Positions 55,901 to 63,366 are shown, numbered from the stretch's first letter. The stretch is 64,000 nucleotides of DNA from Halomonas organivorans (GCF_014192055.1 NZ_JACHXM010000024.1:1-64000), one strand, 5' to 3'. Translations and numbers: made by a program. The notes: generated by a model not told the origin, from the sequence alone.

Positions 55901-57505
55901 CTGGCAGCCGTTGCCGCTGTAGACGAAGACCGGACCGCTGGCGTTCTCGACGTGCTGGCCGAGGGCCAGTCGGCTGGTGTCGTCGGCCTCGGCGTAGGCC
56001 GCCAGGATGCGGGCCGCCTCCTGCCTGTCGTGGGCAAACAGCAGGGCACCCTCGGGGTGCCGTTCGCGGCGGTGCTGCAGGGTGTAGGCGATGTCGTAGA
56101 AGTCGTCGTCTTCGCGCTCGCGCAGCCATTCGGCCAGACGCCCGGCCATGGCTCTCAGCGCGGGGGCGCTTTTCGCCGAGAAACGCAGGGGCAGCGCGGC
56201 ATCCACGCTCGGGGCGGGCGCGGGCACGACCTCCGGCGGGCTCTCCAGGATCACGTGGGCGTTGGCGCCGCCGAAACCGAAGGAGTTGACGCCGATGACC
56301 AGGCGCCCCTCCGGCTTGAGGGGGCGCGCCCTGGTCACGATGTCGAGATTCCAGCCGTCGAGGTCGATGCGCGGGTTGGGCGTCTTCAGGCCGATGGTCG
56401 CGGGCACCTCGCGGTGGCGCAGGCTGTACAGCGCCTTGGCCAGGCCGGCGGCGCCCGAGGCGGTCTCCAGGTGGCCGAGGTTGCTTTTCACCGAGCCGAT
56501 GGGCAGCGGCGTGGCGCGGCGGGTGCCCAGTGCCTGGCCGATGGCGCGCGTCTCGATGGGATCGCCGACGGCGGTGCCGGTGCCGTGGGCCTCCAGGTAG
56601 TCGATGTCGTCCGGGGCGATGCCGGCCTTGTCGTAGGCCTCGCGCATCAGGGCGATCTGCGCCTCGGGGTTGGGCACGGTGAGGCCGGACTTGTGACCGT
56701 CGGTGTTCACCGCCGAGCCGGCCACCACCGCCAGGATGCGGTCGCCATCCTCCAGCGCCTTGTCGAGGTCCTTGAGCATGAACAGCCCGGCGCCCTCGGA
56801 GCGCACGTAGCCATCGCCATCGGCATCGAACACGCGGCAGCGCCCGTTCGGCGACAGCATGCTGGCCTTGGAGAACACCAGGAAGCCGTAGGGGTGCAGG
56901 TGCAGGCTGATGCCGCCGGTCAGGGCGGTGTCGGTCTCGCCGGAGCGAATCGCCTGGCAGGCCTGATGAAAGGCCACCAGCGAGGACGAGCAGGCGGTAT
57001 CCAGCGACATGCTCGGCCCGTGCAGGTCGAAGAGGTACGACAGCCGGTTGGAGGCGATGCTGGAGGCGTTGCCGGTCGCGGTGGAGGCGTCGACGGCCTC
57101 CAGGTCGTCGGCCATGCGGAAGGAGTGGTCCAGGCTGGCGATACCGACGAACACGCCGCAGCGGCTGCCACGCATGTCGGAGGGCTTGAGGCCGGCATCT
57201 TCCATGGCTTCCCAGGCGAGCTCCAGGAGCATGCGCTGCTGGGGATCCATATGGGCGGCTTCGCGGGGAGAAATGCCGAAGAAGGCGGCGTCGAAGCCGT
57301 CGATGTCGCCCAGGCTGCCGGCGGCGAAGGTGATGCTGGTGCCCGGGTGTCGCTTGTTGGCGTGGAGGAAGCTGTCGTGGCTCCAGCGATCCTCCGCGAC
57401 CTGGGTGACGAGATCCCGCTCGTCTTGCAGATCCTGCCAGAACCGTTCAGGGGTGGTGCCGGGAAAACGATGGGCGGCGCCGATGATGGCAACGCGTTTT
57501 GTCAT
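49952..57505 (-). CDS. Type I polyketide synthase / fatty-acid synthase (KS-AT-DH-[MT-like]-ER-KR-ACP, RkpA-like)
   Basis: 2517 aa, one fully reducing module. KS (about residues 1-425) has active-site Cys172 in DTACSSS plus EAHGTGT and GSVKSNLGH. AT (about 525-830) has Ser617 in GHSVGE. DH (about 885-1160) has His918 in HVVGEGAVFP. A region at about 1370-1490 resembles a methyltransferase but lacks a clear SAM loop (LEAGPTAP), so it is probably inactive. ER (about 1795-2125) has HGAAGGVGIAALQ; KR (about 2135-2330) has TGGLGGFG and catalytic SYVAAN; ACP (about 2410-2490) carries Ser2445 in GFDSLMG. No thioesterase is present: release by the adjacent oxoamine synthase is likely. Repetitive DNA is inserted in two linkers. 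ATG 57505 follows GGAGCAAGC and overlaps the upstream stop. Confidence 0.93.
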   Translation of the reverse strand: MTKRVAIIGAAHRFPGTTPERFWQDLQDERDLVTQVAEDRWSHDSFLHANKRHPGTSITFAAGSLGDIDGFDAAFFGISPREAAHMDPQQRMLLELAWEAMEDAGLKPSDMRGSRCGVFVGIASLDHSFRMADDLEAVDASTATGNASSIASNRLSYLFDLHGPSMSLDTACSSSLVAFHQACQAIRSGETDTALTGGISLHLHPYGFLVFSKASMLSPNGRCRVFDADGDGYVRSEGAGLFMLKDLDKALEDGDRILAVVAGSAVNTDGHKSGLTVPNPEAQIALMREAYDKAGIAPDDIDYLEAHGTGTAVGDPIETRAIGQALGTRRATPLPIGSVKSNLGHLETASGAAGLAKALYSLRHREVPATIGLKTPNPRIDLDGWNLDIVTRARPLKPEGRLVIGVNSFGFGGANAHVILESPPEVVPAPAPSVDAALPLRFSAKSAPALRAMAGRLAEWLREREDDDFYDIAYTLQHRRERHPEGALLFAHDRQEAARILAAYAEADDTSRLALGQHVENASGPVFVYSGNGCQWETMGRDLLEHSPRFAAAVDEVDALFQQHGDFSLRAELEGHNGQERFQRTEIAQPALFAVQVGITELLREQGIEASAVTGHSVGEVAAAWACGALSLADAVKVIHRRSHFQGQTRGLGEMTAVGLGEADLGAWLELPEFNELVIAGINSPKGATLAGPPDSLGRLEARLAAEGVFAKRLPLDYAFHSPAMDGIEQGLIDALQGLAPSAGAIPFVSTVTGTMLAGTSLDPTYWWRNIREPVLFGNAVGELVEQGHNTFIEIGAHPILRRYLNEILRDKDRQGLVIDTLDRQRPGEQCLRDAAGKTLLSGASTALDRYFPVEGRLADLPRYPWQRERYWVQGTTDGQGLLSRHYEHPLLGYRLAQQSHTWESQLDTGRLPWLADHVVGEGAVFPGAGFLELALAAARHEHDSELIDIEELEIQAPLLLDGANGRRTRTRLAPESGHIEVLSREPVTGQEWQRHAVARVMQQSRGFQLRRRPPALPERDPDFRLTDHLAMAEAIGLHYGPAFQAIGHGWVEGHSVIGEINLPEVIERELEHGYLHPGILDSAFQLFIPLLAQEGLTDEGLAFVPVRVGRLQWRADGARPALTHARLLKRAPHSFTADFELFDAEGRAIAVLSETRFKAIRLKPRQTPHLSHLGVCLTPAPRRQAAPDLSPLYAAMPQLVDAFSGEATQPYAQEVDPLLDGLAEAFAERTLRDTCHDGVLTRADYRTLVGTHLNARPLIDQLLRLLVDAGRLAADEQGWTFTDDEQDAIAPEQIWRLLQRDYPEHFPPLQRLGRFGRHLPALLKGQAQADDVGLEADALSALTASLVGERGWRAIADILLDCLPAVLAALPEGQRLSVLEAGPTAPLLGERLTALFDPDRCDYRAMTVGDAAHQHAARLQERFPTIAVEALDPLDDGAASPSLPSAQLALVSLDVTHAAEVERLLDAVASRLAPGAELLLVGIRPSAWLDTLLATPGLDDDASPRRVTEPDAVIDQLKRLGASDVQCLSPQDDERGAYLLHARLAESPQLQEKSPQLGEESPQLQEKSPQPGEESPQLQEKSPQLPNTGADILLVADAEGRPLADQLAEGLAQRGATATIADAPPSPEAASPQRIVDLRRGEARCEQAADWAKAFDDAQDVSLWLVTRGVAGMWVSGEEPEVSGERSAQSNGQVPGPDAALWGFGRSLANEAQGFTLTLLDLPAGDPADGQAEIGEPVLAALLDELLTPDSETEIVLNEDGQRYATRLRPLPAPGAHQDGNRRQAMTLGFDLPGQLRHLRWKGHDLPAPQAGEVEIRVKATGLNFRDVMYTLGLLSDEAIENGFAGPTLGLEFSGIVEAVGPEVTNVAVGDAVVGFGPASFSDRLIARHNAIAPLPEGVGFAAAATIPTTFFTVYYALKHLARLAPGERILIHGAAGGVGIAALQVAQWLGAEILATAGSDEKRDFLRLMGVERIHDSRALTFAEEILEETQGQGVDVVLNSLAGEAIHQNLRVLRPFGRFLELGKRDFYENTPIGLRPFRNNLSYFGIDSDQLMKELPELTGELFGEMMEHFRDGTFTPLPYTAFDNHQVIEAFRYMQQARQIGKVVVTHERSPGDAPHVSPETPLALSADASYLVTGGLGGFGLRTAEWLAERGARHLILLGRSGPASEEAQAGVAALEAGGVTVWAEACDVTDRDALGALLSRAKAELPPLRGVVHAATVIDDGLIRNLDAERIQRVLAPKIDGARHLDDLTRELALDFFVLYSSATTLFGNPGQASYVAANHWLEALASHRRALGLPATCVCWGAIDDVGFLARNTQTRDALQERLGGNALPSAMALAELERLLVHGGETRGILELDWSALSRFLPTAQAPRFLEIARHGEDDGRHDQDDSLLKALAELPPEAMHEAIVDLLRAELAGILLIEEDKIDPQRSVYEMGFDSLMGVELMTAIESRLGVQVPVMVLSEASTLDKLAGVLINKLTQSGDASAEDDTQDINIETLAERHGAKEVASS
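52447..52481. repeat. Heptad repeat (GCTCACC/ACTCACT family) inside the PKS gene
   Basis: Five consecutive 7-bp units: GCTCACC, ACTCACT, TCTGGCT, CTTCACC, GCTCACC. They encode the GEEPEVSGERSA stretch of the linker between the MT-like and ER regions. The same units are intergenic elsewhere (16372, 22534, 47305). Confidence 0.75.
52750..52875. repeat. Six 21-bp tandem repeats inside the PKS gene
   Basis: Units start at 52750, 52771, 52792, 52813, 52834 and 52855. Each begins GCTGAGGGCTC and ends alternately TTTTC-type or TCTTCGC-type, so the true unit may be 42 bp. Each 21-bp unit is three 7-bp heptads and encodes seven residues (SPQLQEK or SPQLGEE), keeping the frame. It forms a hydrophilic linker of about 40 residues after the MT-like region. 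Confidence 0.92.
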
Positions 57506-59079
57506 GCTTGCTCCTGATGGTTCTGTTGCCGGCCTTCCGTGATCGGCGCCTGGCGGCTTGCGGCGAGGACGCTTTGCCACAAGGCCGCGCCCAGTTGATC
57601 GGCCCTTAGTGGCGTCTCGTCCTGGGGGCGACGTGGGCGGCGCGATGACCAGATGGTATAGGGCGTCTCGCCCACCGGTGCGCCGAAATGCCGATACGCG
57701 TTGGGCATGATCGGGACGTGGTCACCGTACCAGCACAGCATGCCGTCGCGCTCGGTACTGGCCAGCGTCTGGCGCAGGCCGGCGATCATGCGATCGGCGT
57801 TGCGCAGGTGGGCGAGGTAGCTGTGCAGCTCGCTGCCGTCCTCGGGCCAGGTGGCGACGTCCGGTGCCAGCTGGGCCAGGTCGGTGGTGGCGCCCCAGGT
57901 GTCCAGGTCCAGCGGACCATGGTTCTCCATGGTGATCACGAATACGAATAAAGGCTTATTATCCTGATCCTGCAGTAGCACGCCAACCATTTCGGCGACC
58001 GCCAGATCGCCGATGTATTGCCCGCAGCGGTCGTCGTCGGAGAAGGCGTCGATGTCCAGGAACTCATCGAAGCCGAGGTTCGGCATGACCTTGTCGCGGC
58101 CGTAGAAACTGGCCGGATAGGGATGCACGCAGACCGTGCGATAGCCCAGCTCGCGCATGGCGTTGGCGAGGCTCGGCACCGCGTGTTGGGTCAACTGGTG
58201 GTAGGGATTGAACTGGTGGATGCCAAGGGCCGAGCCTTCCAGGCCGGTGAGAAAGGCCGTCTCGGTGCGCACGGTGTTGGCGCCCCACACGGGAACCGAC
58301 AGCCTGCCGTGCTGTGTGGCCGTCTCTTGCAGGGCGTCGTGATGTTCGAGCAGTTCGGGGGCGAGCCCGTCGATCCAACTGCGGGGGTCGAAGAAGGATT
58401 CGCTCTGCACCGCCACCACGTGGGGCAGCGTCTCCGCGGGGACGGGCTCCTCGGGAAGCGCGAACGCGGTGGCGTCGGGAGGTGTCCAGGGGCGGGCGGC
58501 GAGTCGCCCGTAGGCCCACAGGCTGGCGTACAGGCCCAGGCGTTGCAGGTCGTCGGCGGGGTTCAGCGAACAGCGGGGCAGGCGCGGCACGCCGAGCGCC
58601 AGCGCCAGCCCGGCGGGAACCACCAGCAACAGTTCGGCCTTCACGCTGGCGAGCAGCCCGTAGCGGCTCGCCGGCGAGGGTTCCAGCCACAGGAACGCGG
58701 CGATGGCGAGTGCGCCGGCGATGGTGGCGCCCAGGGCGAGCCAGATGCCGAAGAAGGGCACATAGAGGCGCGGATGACGAATGGCATCCACGAAGTACTC
58801 GAAATCGTGGCAGATGAAAGGCTCGCGCAGGGTGTCCCACTTGGTGTTGCTGGACTGCACCACGACCAGCAGCAGCGACAGCACGAAGGCCATCGCGAAC
58901 CACGGACGCTGCAGGACCAGGGTGAACAGGCCGAACAGCAGCGTCCAGGTGGCCAGCTCGACGATCCAGGTGCTGGCATGGCGGCGCCAGGCTGGGGGGA
59001 CGCGCGGGCGCAGCAGCCGTTCCATGGCCTGGCCGATGGCCAGGCCCGCCAGCCAGGGTAGCAGCAGGGACACGATCAT
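57502..59079 (-). CDS. Membrane-anchored LTA-synthase/sulfatase-fold protein
   Basis: 525 aa. Four or five N-terminal membrane segments (IVSLLLPWLAGLAIGQAM, LATWTLLFGLFTLVL, WFAMAFVLSLLLVVV, GIWLALGATIAGALAI, LLLVVPAGLALALGV) precede a periplasmic alkaline-phosphatase-fold domain: VVAVQSESFFDPR (metal site), NTVRTETAFLTGL with the nucleophile-position Thr/Ser region, VFVITMENHGP and CWYGDHVPIMP. Enzymes of this fold transfer phosphoglycerol or phosphoethanolamine from phospholipids. A role in modifying or anchoring capsule lipid is inferred from its place between SDR and PKS, where rhizobial loci have a membrane protein (RkpI). ATG 59079 follows GGGAGG and overlaps the SDR stop. Confidence 0.82.
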   Translation of the reverse strand: MIVSLLLPWLAGLAIGQAMERLLRPRVPPAWRRHASTWIVELATWTLLFGLFTLVLQRPWFAMAFVLSLLLVVVQSSNTKWDTLREPFICHDFEYFVDAIRHPRLYVPFFGIWLALGATIAGALAIAAFLWLEPSPASRYGLLASVKAELLLVVPAGLALALGVPRLPRCSLNPADDLQRLGLYASLWAYGRLAARPWTPPDATAFALPEEPVPAETLPHVVAVQSESFFDPRSWIDGLAPELLEHHDALQETATQHGRLSVPVWGANTVRTETAFLTGLEGSALGIHQFNPYHQLTQHAVPSLANAMRELGYRTVCVHPYPASFYGRDKVMPNLGFDEFLDIDAFSDDDRCGQYIGDLAVAEMVGVLLQDQDNKPLFVFVITMENHGPLDLDTWGATTDLAQLAPDVATWPEDGSELHSYLAHLRNADRMIAGLRQTLASTERDGMLCWYGDHVPIMPNAYRHFGAPVGETPYTIWSSRRPRRPQDETPLRADQLGAALWQSVLAASRQAPITEGRQQNHQEQA

Positions 59080-59849
59080 CGGCGCCTCCCGTAGCCGGCC
59101 AGTTTCAGCAGCCGCTGGGAGATGCCGGCCGGCAGCACGGCCAGCCACCAGCAGCCCCAGTTGAGGGGAAAGGGAAAGCTGACCCTGGCGCGCCTGGCGG
59201 CAATGCCACGGGCGATGCGCGTGGCGGCCCGCTCGGGCGTCATCTTCCAGGGCTTGGGGCCGGGCATGGCGTCGCACATCGCCGAGCTGACGTAGCCTGG
59301 CATGATCACGCTGACATCGACGCCGCGCGGCGCCAGCCAGCCGCGCAGGCCCTCCGCATAGGCCTTGATGCCGGCCTTGCTGGCGCTGTAGCTGGGCGTC
59401 AACGGCAGGCCGTGCCAGGCCGCCAGCGAGCTGAGGAACACCAGATGGCCGCTGCCGCGCTCGATCATGCGCGGGGCCAGGTGATGGGCCATCGCCATGG
59501 GGCTGAGCAGGTTGATGTCGAGCAGCCGGCGGGAGGCGTCCCAGTCCTCCATGGGCTGGCCCTTGGCGGCATGGGTATTCTGCCCGGCGTTGGCGATCAC
59601 CATGTCGGGTAGCGGCAGGCCGTCGAGCCAGTGGGCCAGGGCCTCGTCGTCGGTGAGATCCGCATCACCGAGGGTGACGGCGGCGCCGGCGGCCCGGCAT
59701 TCGTCGCCCAGCGAGCCGAGCCGTTCCAGGCGGCGGCCGTGGAGGATCAGGTGGGTGCCCGGGGTGGCATAGTGCCGGGCCAGCGCGCTACCGATGGCAC
59801 CGGTCGCGCCGGTGATGAGCAATGTGCGGTCAGTGGCTTGCGACGTCAC
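59076..59849 (-). CDS. Short-chain dehydrogenase/reductase (RkpH-like)
   Basis: 257 aa. TLLITGATGAIGSALARHY is the classical SDR cofactor motif (TGxxxGxG), NAGQN the NNAG equivalent, and FLSSLAAWHG with SYSASKAGIKAYAEGL holds the Ser-Tyr-Lys triad. The C-terminal part (FPFPLNWGCWWLAVLPAGIS) is hydrophobic and could touch the membrane, as in ketosphinganine-reductase-like SDRs. It could reduce the amino-ketone made by the PKS and oxoamine synthase. GTG 59849 is chosen because it overlaps the kpsS stop by 4 nt, like the other junctions of this operon. Confidence 0.87.
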   Translation of the reverse strand: MTSQATDRTLLITGATGAIGSALARHYATPGTHLILHGRRLERLGSLGDECRAAGAAVTLGDADLTDDEALAHWLDGLPLPDMVIANAGQNTHAAKGQPMEDWDASRRLLDINLLSPMAMAHHLAPRMIERGSGHLVFLSSLAAWHGLPLTPSYSASKAGIKAYAEGLRGWLAPRGVDVSVIMPGYVSSAMCDAMPGPKPWKMTPERAATRIARGIAARRARVSFPFPLNWGCWWLAVLPAGISQRLLKLAGYGRRR

Positions 59850-61084
59850 AGCAGGGCCTCCAGGGGGGATGTCTCGGCTTCCAGCCGGCGGGCGACGTTG
59901 TCGATCGCCAGGGCCATGCCGGTGCGACAGTAATAGCCGCCGTTGAGCTGGGTGGTGTGCATCACGACCTTGTGAAAGCAGCGGAACAGGGTGTCGTCGG
60001 GTGGCGTGGCGTGGCGCCAGAAGTCGTCCAGGTCGCCTTCGAAGGTGAGTCCCGGGAGCCGGTAGATCGGCTGGCTCAAGGCGATGGTGGGACAGCGATG
60101 CTCGAGGGCCACGATGCCTGAGGTGCTGTTGACGGTGACGGTGCCCCGAGCGGCGGCGAGCAGGGCGTTCAGATCGCCCGACTCGAGGTAGACGATGCGC
60201 TCTGCCACGTCGTAACGCTGGGCGAGGCGTCGGATCTTGCCGGCGTAGTCCTCGAGCCCCATGTCCAGGGGGTGGTTCTTGATGCACAGCAGGCTGTCGC
60301 TCGGCGCGCTGCGAGCGAAGGACGCCATGACGCACTCGATGACCTCTTCCATGTTCGAGAACGGCGAGTGATGGCGGATCTGGGCGTCGCCGTTGAGCTG
60401 CAGCGGGAGGACGTAGAACGGGGTCCTGGCCTCGACCAGTCGGGCGATGCGGGCGGCGTCTCGACGCTTCCACCAGCGTAGCTGGGTGAGTCGCTTGAGA
60501 TAGCCGGCATATTCGATGGGGGCCGTGACCGGTGCGTGGTTGCGGTAGTGCGGGGCGAGCAGCGGGTTGCCCAGCCCCGCCAGGTGGTAGAGCACGTCGT
60601 GGCCGGCACGCAGCCGGAAGGGCGAGCGGAAGCGTCGGGGAGCTTCGGGCGCCGGTAGGGCGGCCGCGGCGTCGCGGAACCAGTCGGCGTCCAGCGGCAG
60701 CAGGGAATGGCCGTTGACGCCCTCGCGTTCCACGGTGACCCAGAACGGGCGGAAATAGCCCTCTTCCAGGATCTGGTTGCGCACGCCCTGGCGGCGTGCG
60801 TCGCGAATCGCGGTTCGATGAACGGGCCTTTCGTCGCCGAAGATCACCTGGTCGGTCACGTCGCATTGCTGGCGCAGGGTGTCGAGAAAGGCCGGCAGTT
60901 CGCTCAGCTTGCCCCGGAACAGGTGGCTCTTGCCGCTCTTGGGTGACCAGTAGGCGAGGTCGCCGCCATTGAAATGAACCTTGGTGACACGGTGCCCATC
61001 CTCGGTCAATCGTTGGCCGAGTTGCTGGAAGAAGGGCGAGCATACGCCCTGCAGGAACAGGAAGGAGCGTCGTGATGAGGTCAA
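59846..61084 (-). CDS. kpsS: Capsule polysaccharide export/linker protein KpsS (beta-Kdo transferase)
   Basis: About 412 aa. KpsS adds the first beta-Kdo to lyso-phosphatidylglycerol and KpsC extends the poly-Kdo linker of group 2-type capsules. SFLFLQGVCSPFFQQLGQRL and VHFNGGDLAYW match the KpsS N-terminus. CIKNHPLDMG, the TVNSTSGIVALEHRCP motif and the GDLDDFW-type end are typical. No ATG or GTG lies at the right place; TTG 61084, two bases from the kpsC stop and preceded by GGAAAG, gives a length near E. coli KpsS (389). The longer open frame overlaps kpsC and is unlikely. Confidence 0.9.
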   Translation of the reverse strand: MTSSRRSFLFLQGVCSPFFQQLGQRLTEDGHRVTKVHFNGGDLAYWSPKSGKSHLFRGKLSELPAFLDTLRQQCDVTDQVIFGDERPVHRTAIRDARRQGVRNQILEEGYFRPFWVTVEREGVNGHSLLPLDADWFRDAAAALPAPEAPRRFRSPFRLRAGHDVLYHLAGLGNPLLAPHYRNHAPVTAPIEYAGYLKRLTQLRWWKRRDAARIARLVEARTPFYVLPLQLNGDAQIRHHSPFSNMEEVIECVMASFARSAPSDSLLCIKNHPLDMGLEDYAGKIRRLAQRYDVAERIVYLESGDLNALLAAARGTVTVNSTSGIVALEHRCPTIALSQPIYRLPGLTFEGDLDDFWRHATPPDDTLFRCFHKVVMHTTQLNGGYYCRTGMALAIDNVARRLEAETSPLEALL

Positions 61085-61085
61085 A

Positions 61086-63128
61086 TCAATGCTTTCCGAT
61101 GAAAATGTTGCGGTAATGGCGATAGAGACGCGTCTTCCACGCGAGCCTGCGGCCCCGGGCGCGCTGCTGCTCCAGCAGGGCAATGGCCGTCTCGGCGTTG
61201 CACAGCTGGCGGCTGCGCGGGTCGACGTACAGCGGATAGAGGATGAGGGTGGCGGCCACCAGTTCGTCGAGCGTCAGCTGCCGGCCGCGCCGCTCGCAGT
61301 GCAGCCGGTCTTCGGTCAGCCCCCATCCCGCATAGAAGGGCAAGCCGTAGGTCACCACCTTGCGCTCGCGCAACAGTCCCTCGAAGCCGGCCAGCGAGCA
61401 CATGGTATGAATCTCGTCGACGCTGTCCAGCAGGGCGGCGATATCGGCATGGCGTGCCTCGATGTCCACCAGCGCGCGGGCGACGTCATCGAGCTCGCCG
61501 ATGCGCGCGCCTGACGTCACGTCGGGATGCGGCTTGTAGATGAGCAGGGCATCGGGATTGGCCCGGCGCACGGCCCGCACCAGGTCGCTGTTGGTGCGCA
61601 CGTCATGGGTGGCGTGGGCAATGGAGGCATCCGACTCGACCTGGCCGGGCACCAGTAGCCGGCGCTGGCCGTCGGGCATCGCCGGCAGCGGCTCGCCGGC
61701 GACGTTGTACTTGGTCAGCTTCAGGCTGAGCAGGCGCTGGCGAAGGGCGGCGGCTCGCTGACGCAGTGGGTCGTCGAAGCGAGTGTGCTGGAGCAGCGCC
61801 TCCAGGTCGCTGGGTTGGCCCGCATCGTAATAGATGCCCCGGGCATCCAGGACCAGGGACAGCGGCCGCGTGAGGTCGACGCCCAGCCCCACCGAGCGCA
61901 CGAAACCGTCTTCCATCCGCCACAGTGGCGTGCCGCGCTGCCGGCAGGCTTGCTCGCTGCCCGGCGGGGTGCGGCTGGCCCAGCTCAGCACCCGCTCTCC
62001 GGTGATGGCGCCCTCCGGCGGCTGTCCGCGGCGACGATGGCGGTACGTCGATTCGGCGCCGAGAAAGTCGGGGACGAATCCGCGCTTCCAGCCCGACAGC
62101 TCGTAGGTGACCCAGCGTCCGGCCAGGCGCTCCTGCTGGCGCTTCTGGTCGGCGATGAGGTCGATGGTGGCCTCGAGCGTCGTGGCGCTGCCGGTGTAGG
62201 GGTTGGCGTAGCGGGCGTAGCGCAGGTAGGCGGCGGCGAACAGCTGGCGCAGGGTGCGCGGATGGCCTCGGCGAGGGCAGTCGATGCGGTCTTCGGTCAG
62301 CCCCCAGCCGGCGTAGAACGGCATGCCGTGACAGACGACGCGCTTGCCGGCGAGCAGCGCCTCGAAGCCGAGCTGGCTGGTGACCACATGCACGCTGTCC
62401 ACGGCATCCAGCAGGGCCCAGGGATTGAGGTCTTCGCCGATCAGTCGGCAGCGCGGGTGCCGAGCCGCGTCGGCCAGGTGGCCATCCTTCTTGCCGGCGA
62501 TGACGTCGGGGTGAACCTTGACCAGGATCTCGGCGTCGGGATGGGCGTGCAGCACTTCATCCAGCATGCGACGAAAGCTGTCGGCATTGGCCAGCCCCGC
62601 CGGAATGGAGGCGTCGCCGGCCGTCTGGTCGACCACCAGCACGCGCGGCGTCGCTGTATGTTCCAGCGCGCGGTCCGGGGCGTGGTTGTACTTGGAGAGC
62701 CGCAGTTGCCGGAGTTGCGCCATGCAGCGGTCGGCACGCTCCAGCTCCGCCTCGTCGAAACGGGCCTCCAGGATCAGTTGCTCGAGATCCGACGGGCGGG
62801 TCGCGTCGTAGTAGATGCCGCGATGATCGACGACCAGGCTATGCGGCGCATGGCCTTGCACGCCGAGTCCCCAGGAGCGCAGGAAACCGTCCTCGACGGC
62901 GACGTAGGGGCGTTCGTGACGTTCGGCCAACCGCCGGGCAGGCGCCGCGCTGGGCTTCAGCCCCCAGCCCAGGATGGCATCGGCGCGGCGCACGCGACCT
63001 CGGCGCAGGAGAGCCAGGTCGTCGAATTCGGTGAGGCAGGCTCGCAGCGTCGGCAATTCGAGCATTCGTCGCGTGGCGACGAGCGCCTGGCGCCTGCTGG
63101 TGGTGGAAGCGTCGCGTTGCGGAGCCAA
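61086..63128 (-). CDS. kpsC: Capsule polysaccharide linker protein KpsC (dual beta-Kdo transferase, RkpJ/LipA-like)
   Basis: 680 aa, E. coli KpsC being about 675. It has two tandem homologous modules (about 1-335 and 345-680). Each repeats the same marks: VEDGFLRSWGLGV / MEDGFVRSVGLGVD, RGIYYDATRPSDLEQL / RGIYYDAGQPSDLEAL, KYN, VHPDV / PHPDV and PFYAGWGLTEDR. The modules are the alternating beta-Kdo transferases that build the linker between lipid and polysaccharide. The start is TTG 63128 after AAAGGACG; an ATG nearby is out of frame. It is the first gene of the minus-strand operon; the divergent gap of 238 bp upstream should hold its promoter. Confidence 0.95.
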   Translation of the reverse strand: MAPQRDASTTSRRQALVATRRMLELPTLRACLTEFDDLALLRRGRVRRADAILGWGLKPSAAPARRLAERHERPYVAVEDGFLRSWGLGVQGHAPHSLVVDHRGIYYDATRPSDLEQLILEARFDEAELERADRCMAQLRQLRLSKYNHAPDRALEHTATPRVLVVDQTAGDASIPAGLANADSFRRMLDEVLHAHPDAEILVKVHPDVIAGKKDGHLADAARHPRCRLIGEDLNPWALLDAVDSVHVVTSQLGFEALLAGKRVVCHGMPFYAGWGLTEDRIDCPRRGHPRTLRQLFAAAYLRYARYANPYTGSATTLEATIDLIADQKRQQERLAGRWVTYELSGWKRGFVPDFLGAESTYRHRRRGQPPEGAITGERVLSWASRTPPGSEQACRQRGTPLWRMEDGFVRSVGLGVDLTRPLSLVLDARGIYYDAGQPSDLEALLQHTRFDDPLRQRAAALRQRLLSLKLTKYNVAGEPLPAMPDGQRRLLVPGQVESDASIAHATHDVRTNSDLVRAVRRANPDALLIYKPHPDVTSGARIGELDDVARALVDIEARHADIAALLDSVDEIHTMCSLAGFEGLLRERKVVTYGLPFYAGWGLTEDRLHCERRGRQLTLDELVAATLILYPLYVDPRSRQLCNAETAIALLEQQRARGRRLAWKTRLYRHYRNIFIGKH

Positions 63129-63264
63129 GGGTCGTCCTTTCTGTGCTCATTCAATCCTTGTGTCGGCGGGCATTGTACAGGTATCGCCGTGCGTCGGCAT
63201 GACGTCGCGCGCTCTGTGACGCGTCATCCTCCGCGACAGCCTGGGCGTGAGGTAGAATTCTCGC

Positions 63265-63348
63265 GTACGGTGTGTCGCTGCCGTACCGAGTGTCATCAGG
63301 CATTCAGCGTCACCCTGGCACTGAGTGCCATCGCTGTACCAAGTGGTA
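63265..63348. promoter_or_regulatory. Three palindromes in the kpsC/SDR divergent promoter region
   Basis: Perfect inverted repeats: GTACGG-N10-CCGTAC (63265-63286), TGGCACT-G-AGTGCCA (63316-63330) and TACCA-AG-TGGTA (63337-63348). They lie 20-100 bp before the start of the rightward SDR gene and in the 238-bp gap shared with kpsC. A TAGAAT hexamer (63253-63258) could be a -10 box. Operator function is inferred. Confidence 0.45.
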
Positions 63349-63366
63349 TCACTGGGAGTAAGAACC

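Noticed and set aside
53132..57517. A 1461-codon open frame on the plus strand opposite the PKS gene
   Set aside because: It is the GC-rich antisense shadow of the PKS, whose domains are unmistakable on the minus strand. The translation is Gly/Arg/Ala/Val-rich with no recognisable fold.
59850..61043. N-terminal extension of the SDR reading frame to 655 residues
   Set aside because: The extension is antiparallel in phase to kpsS, which is clearly coding there. The SDR fold begins just after GTG 59849.
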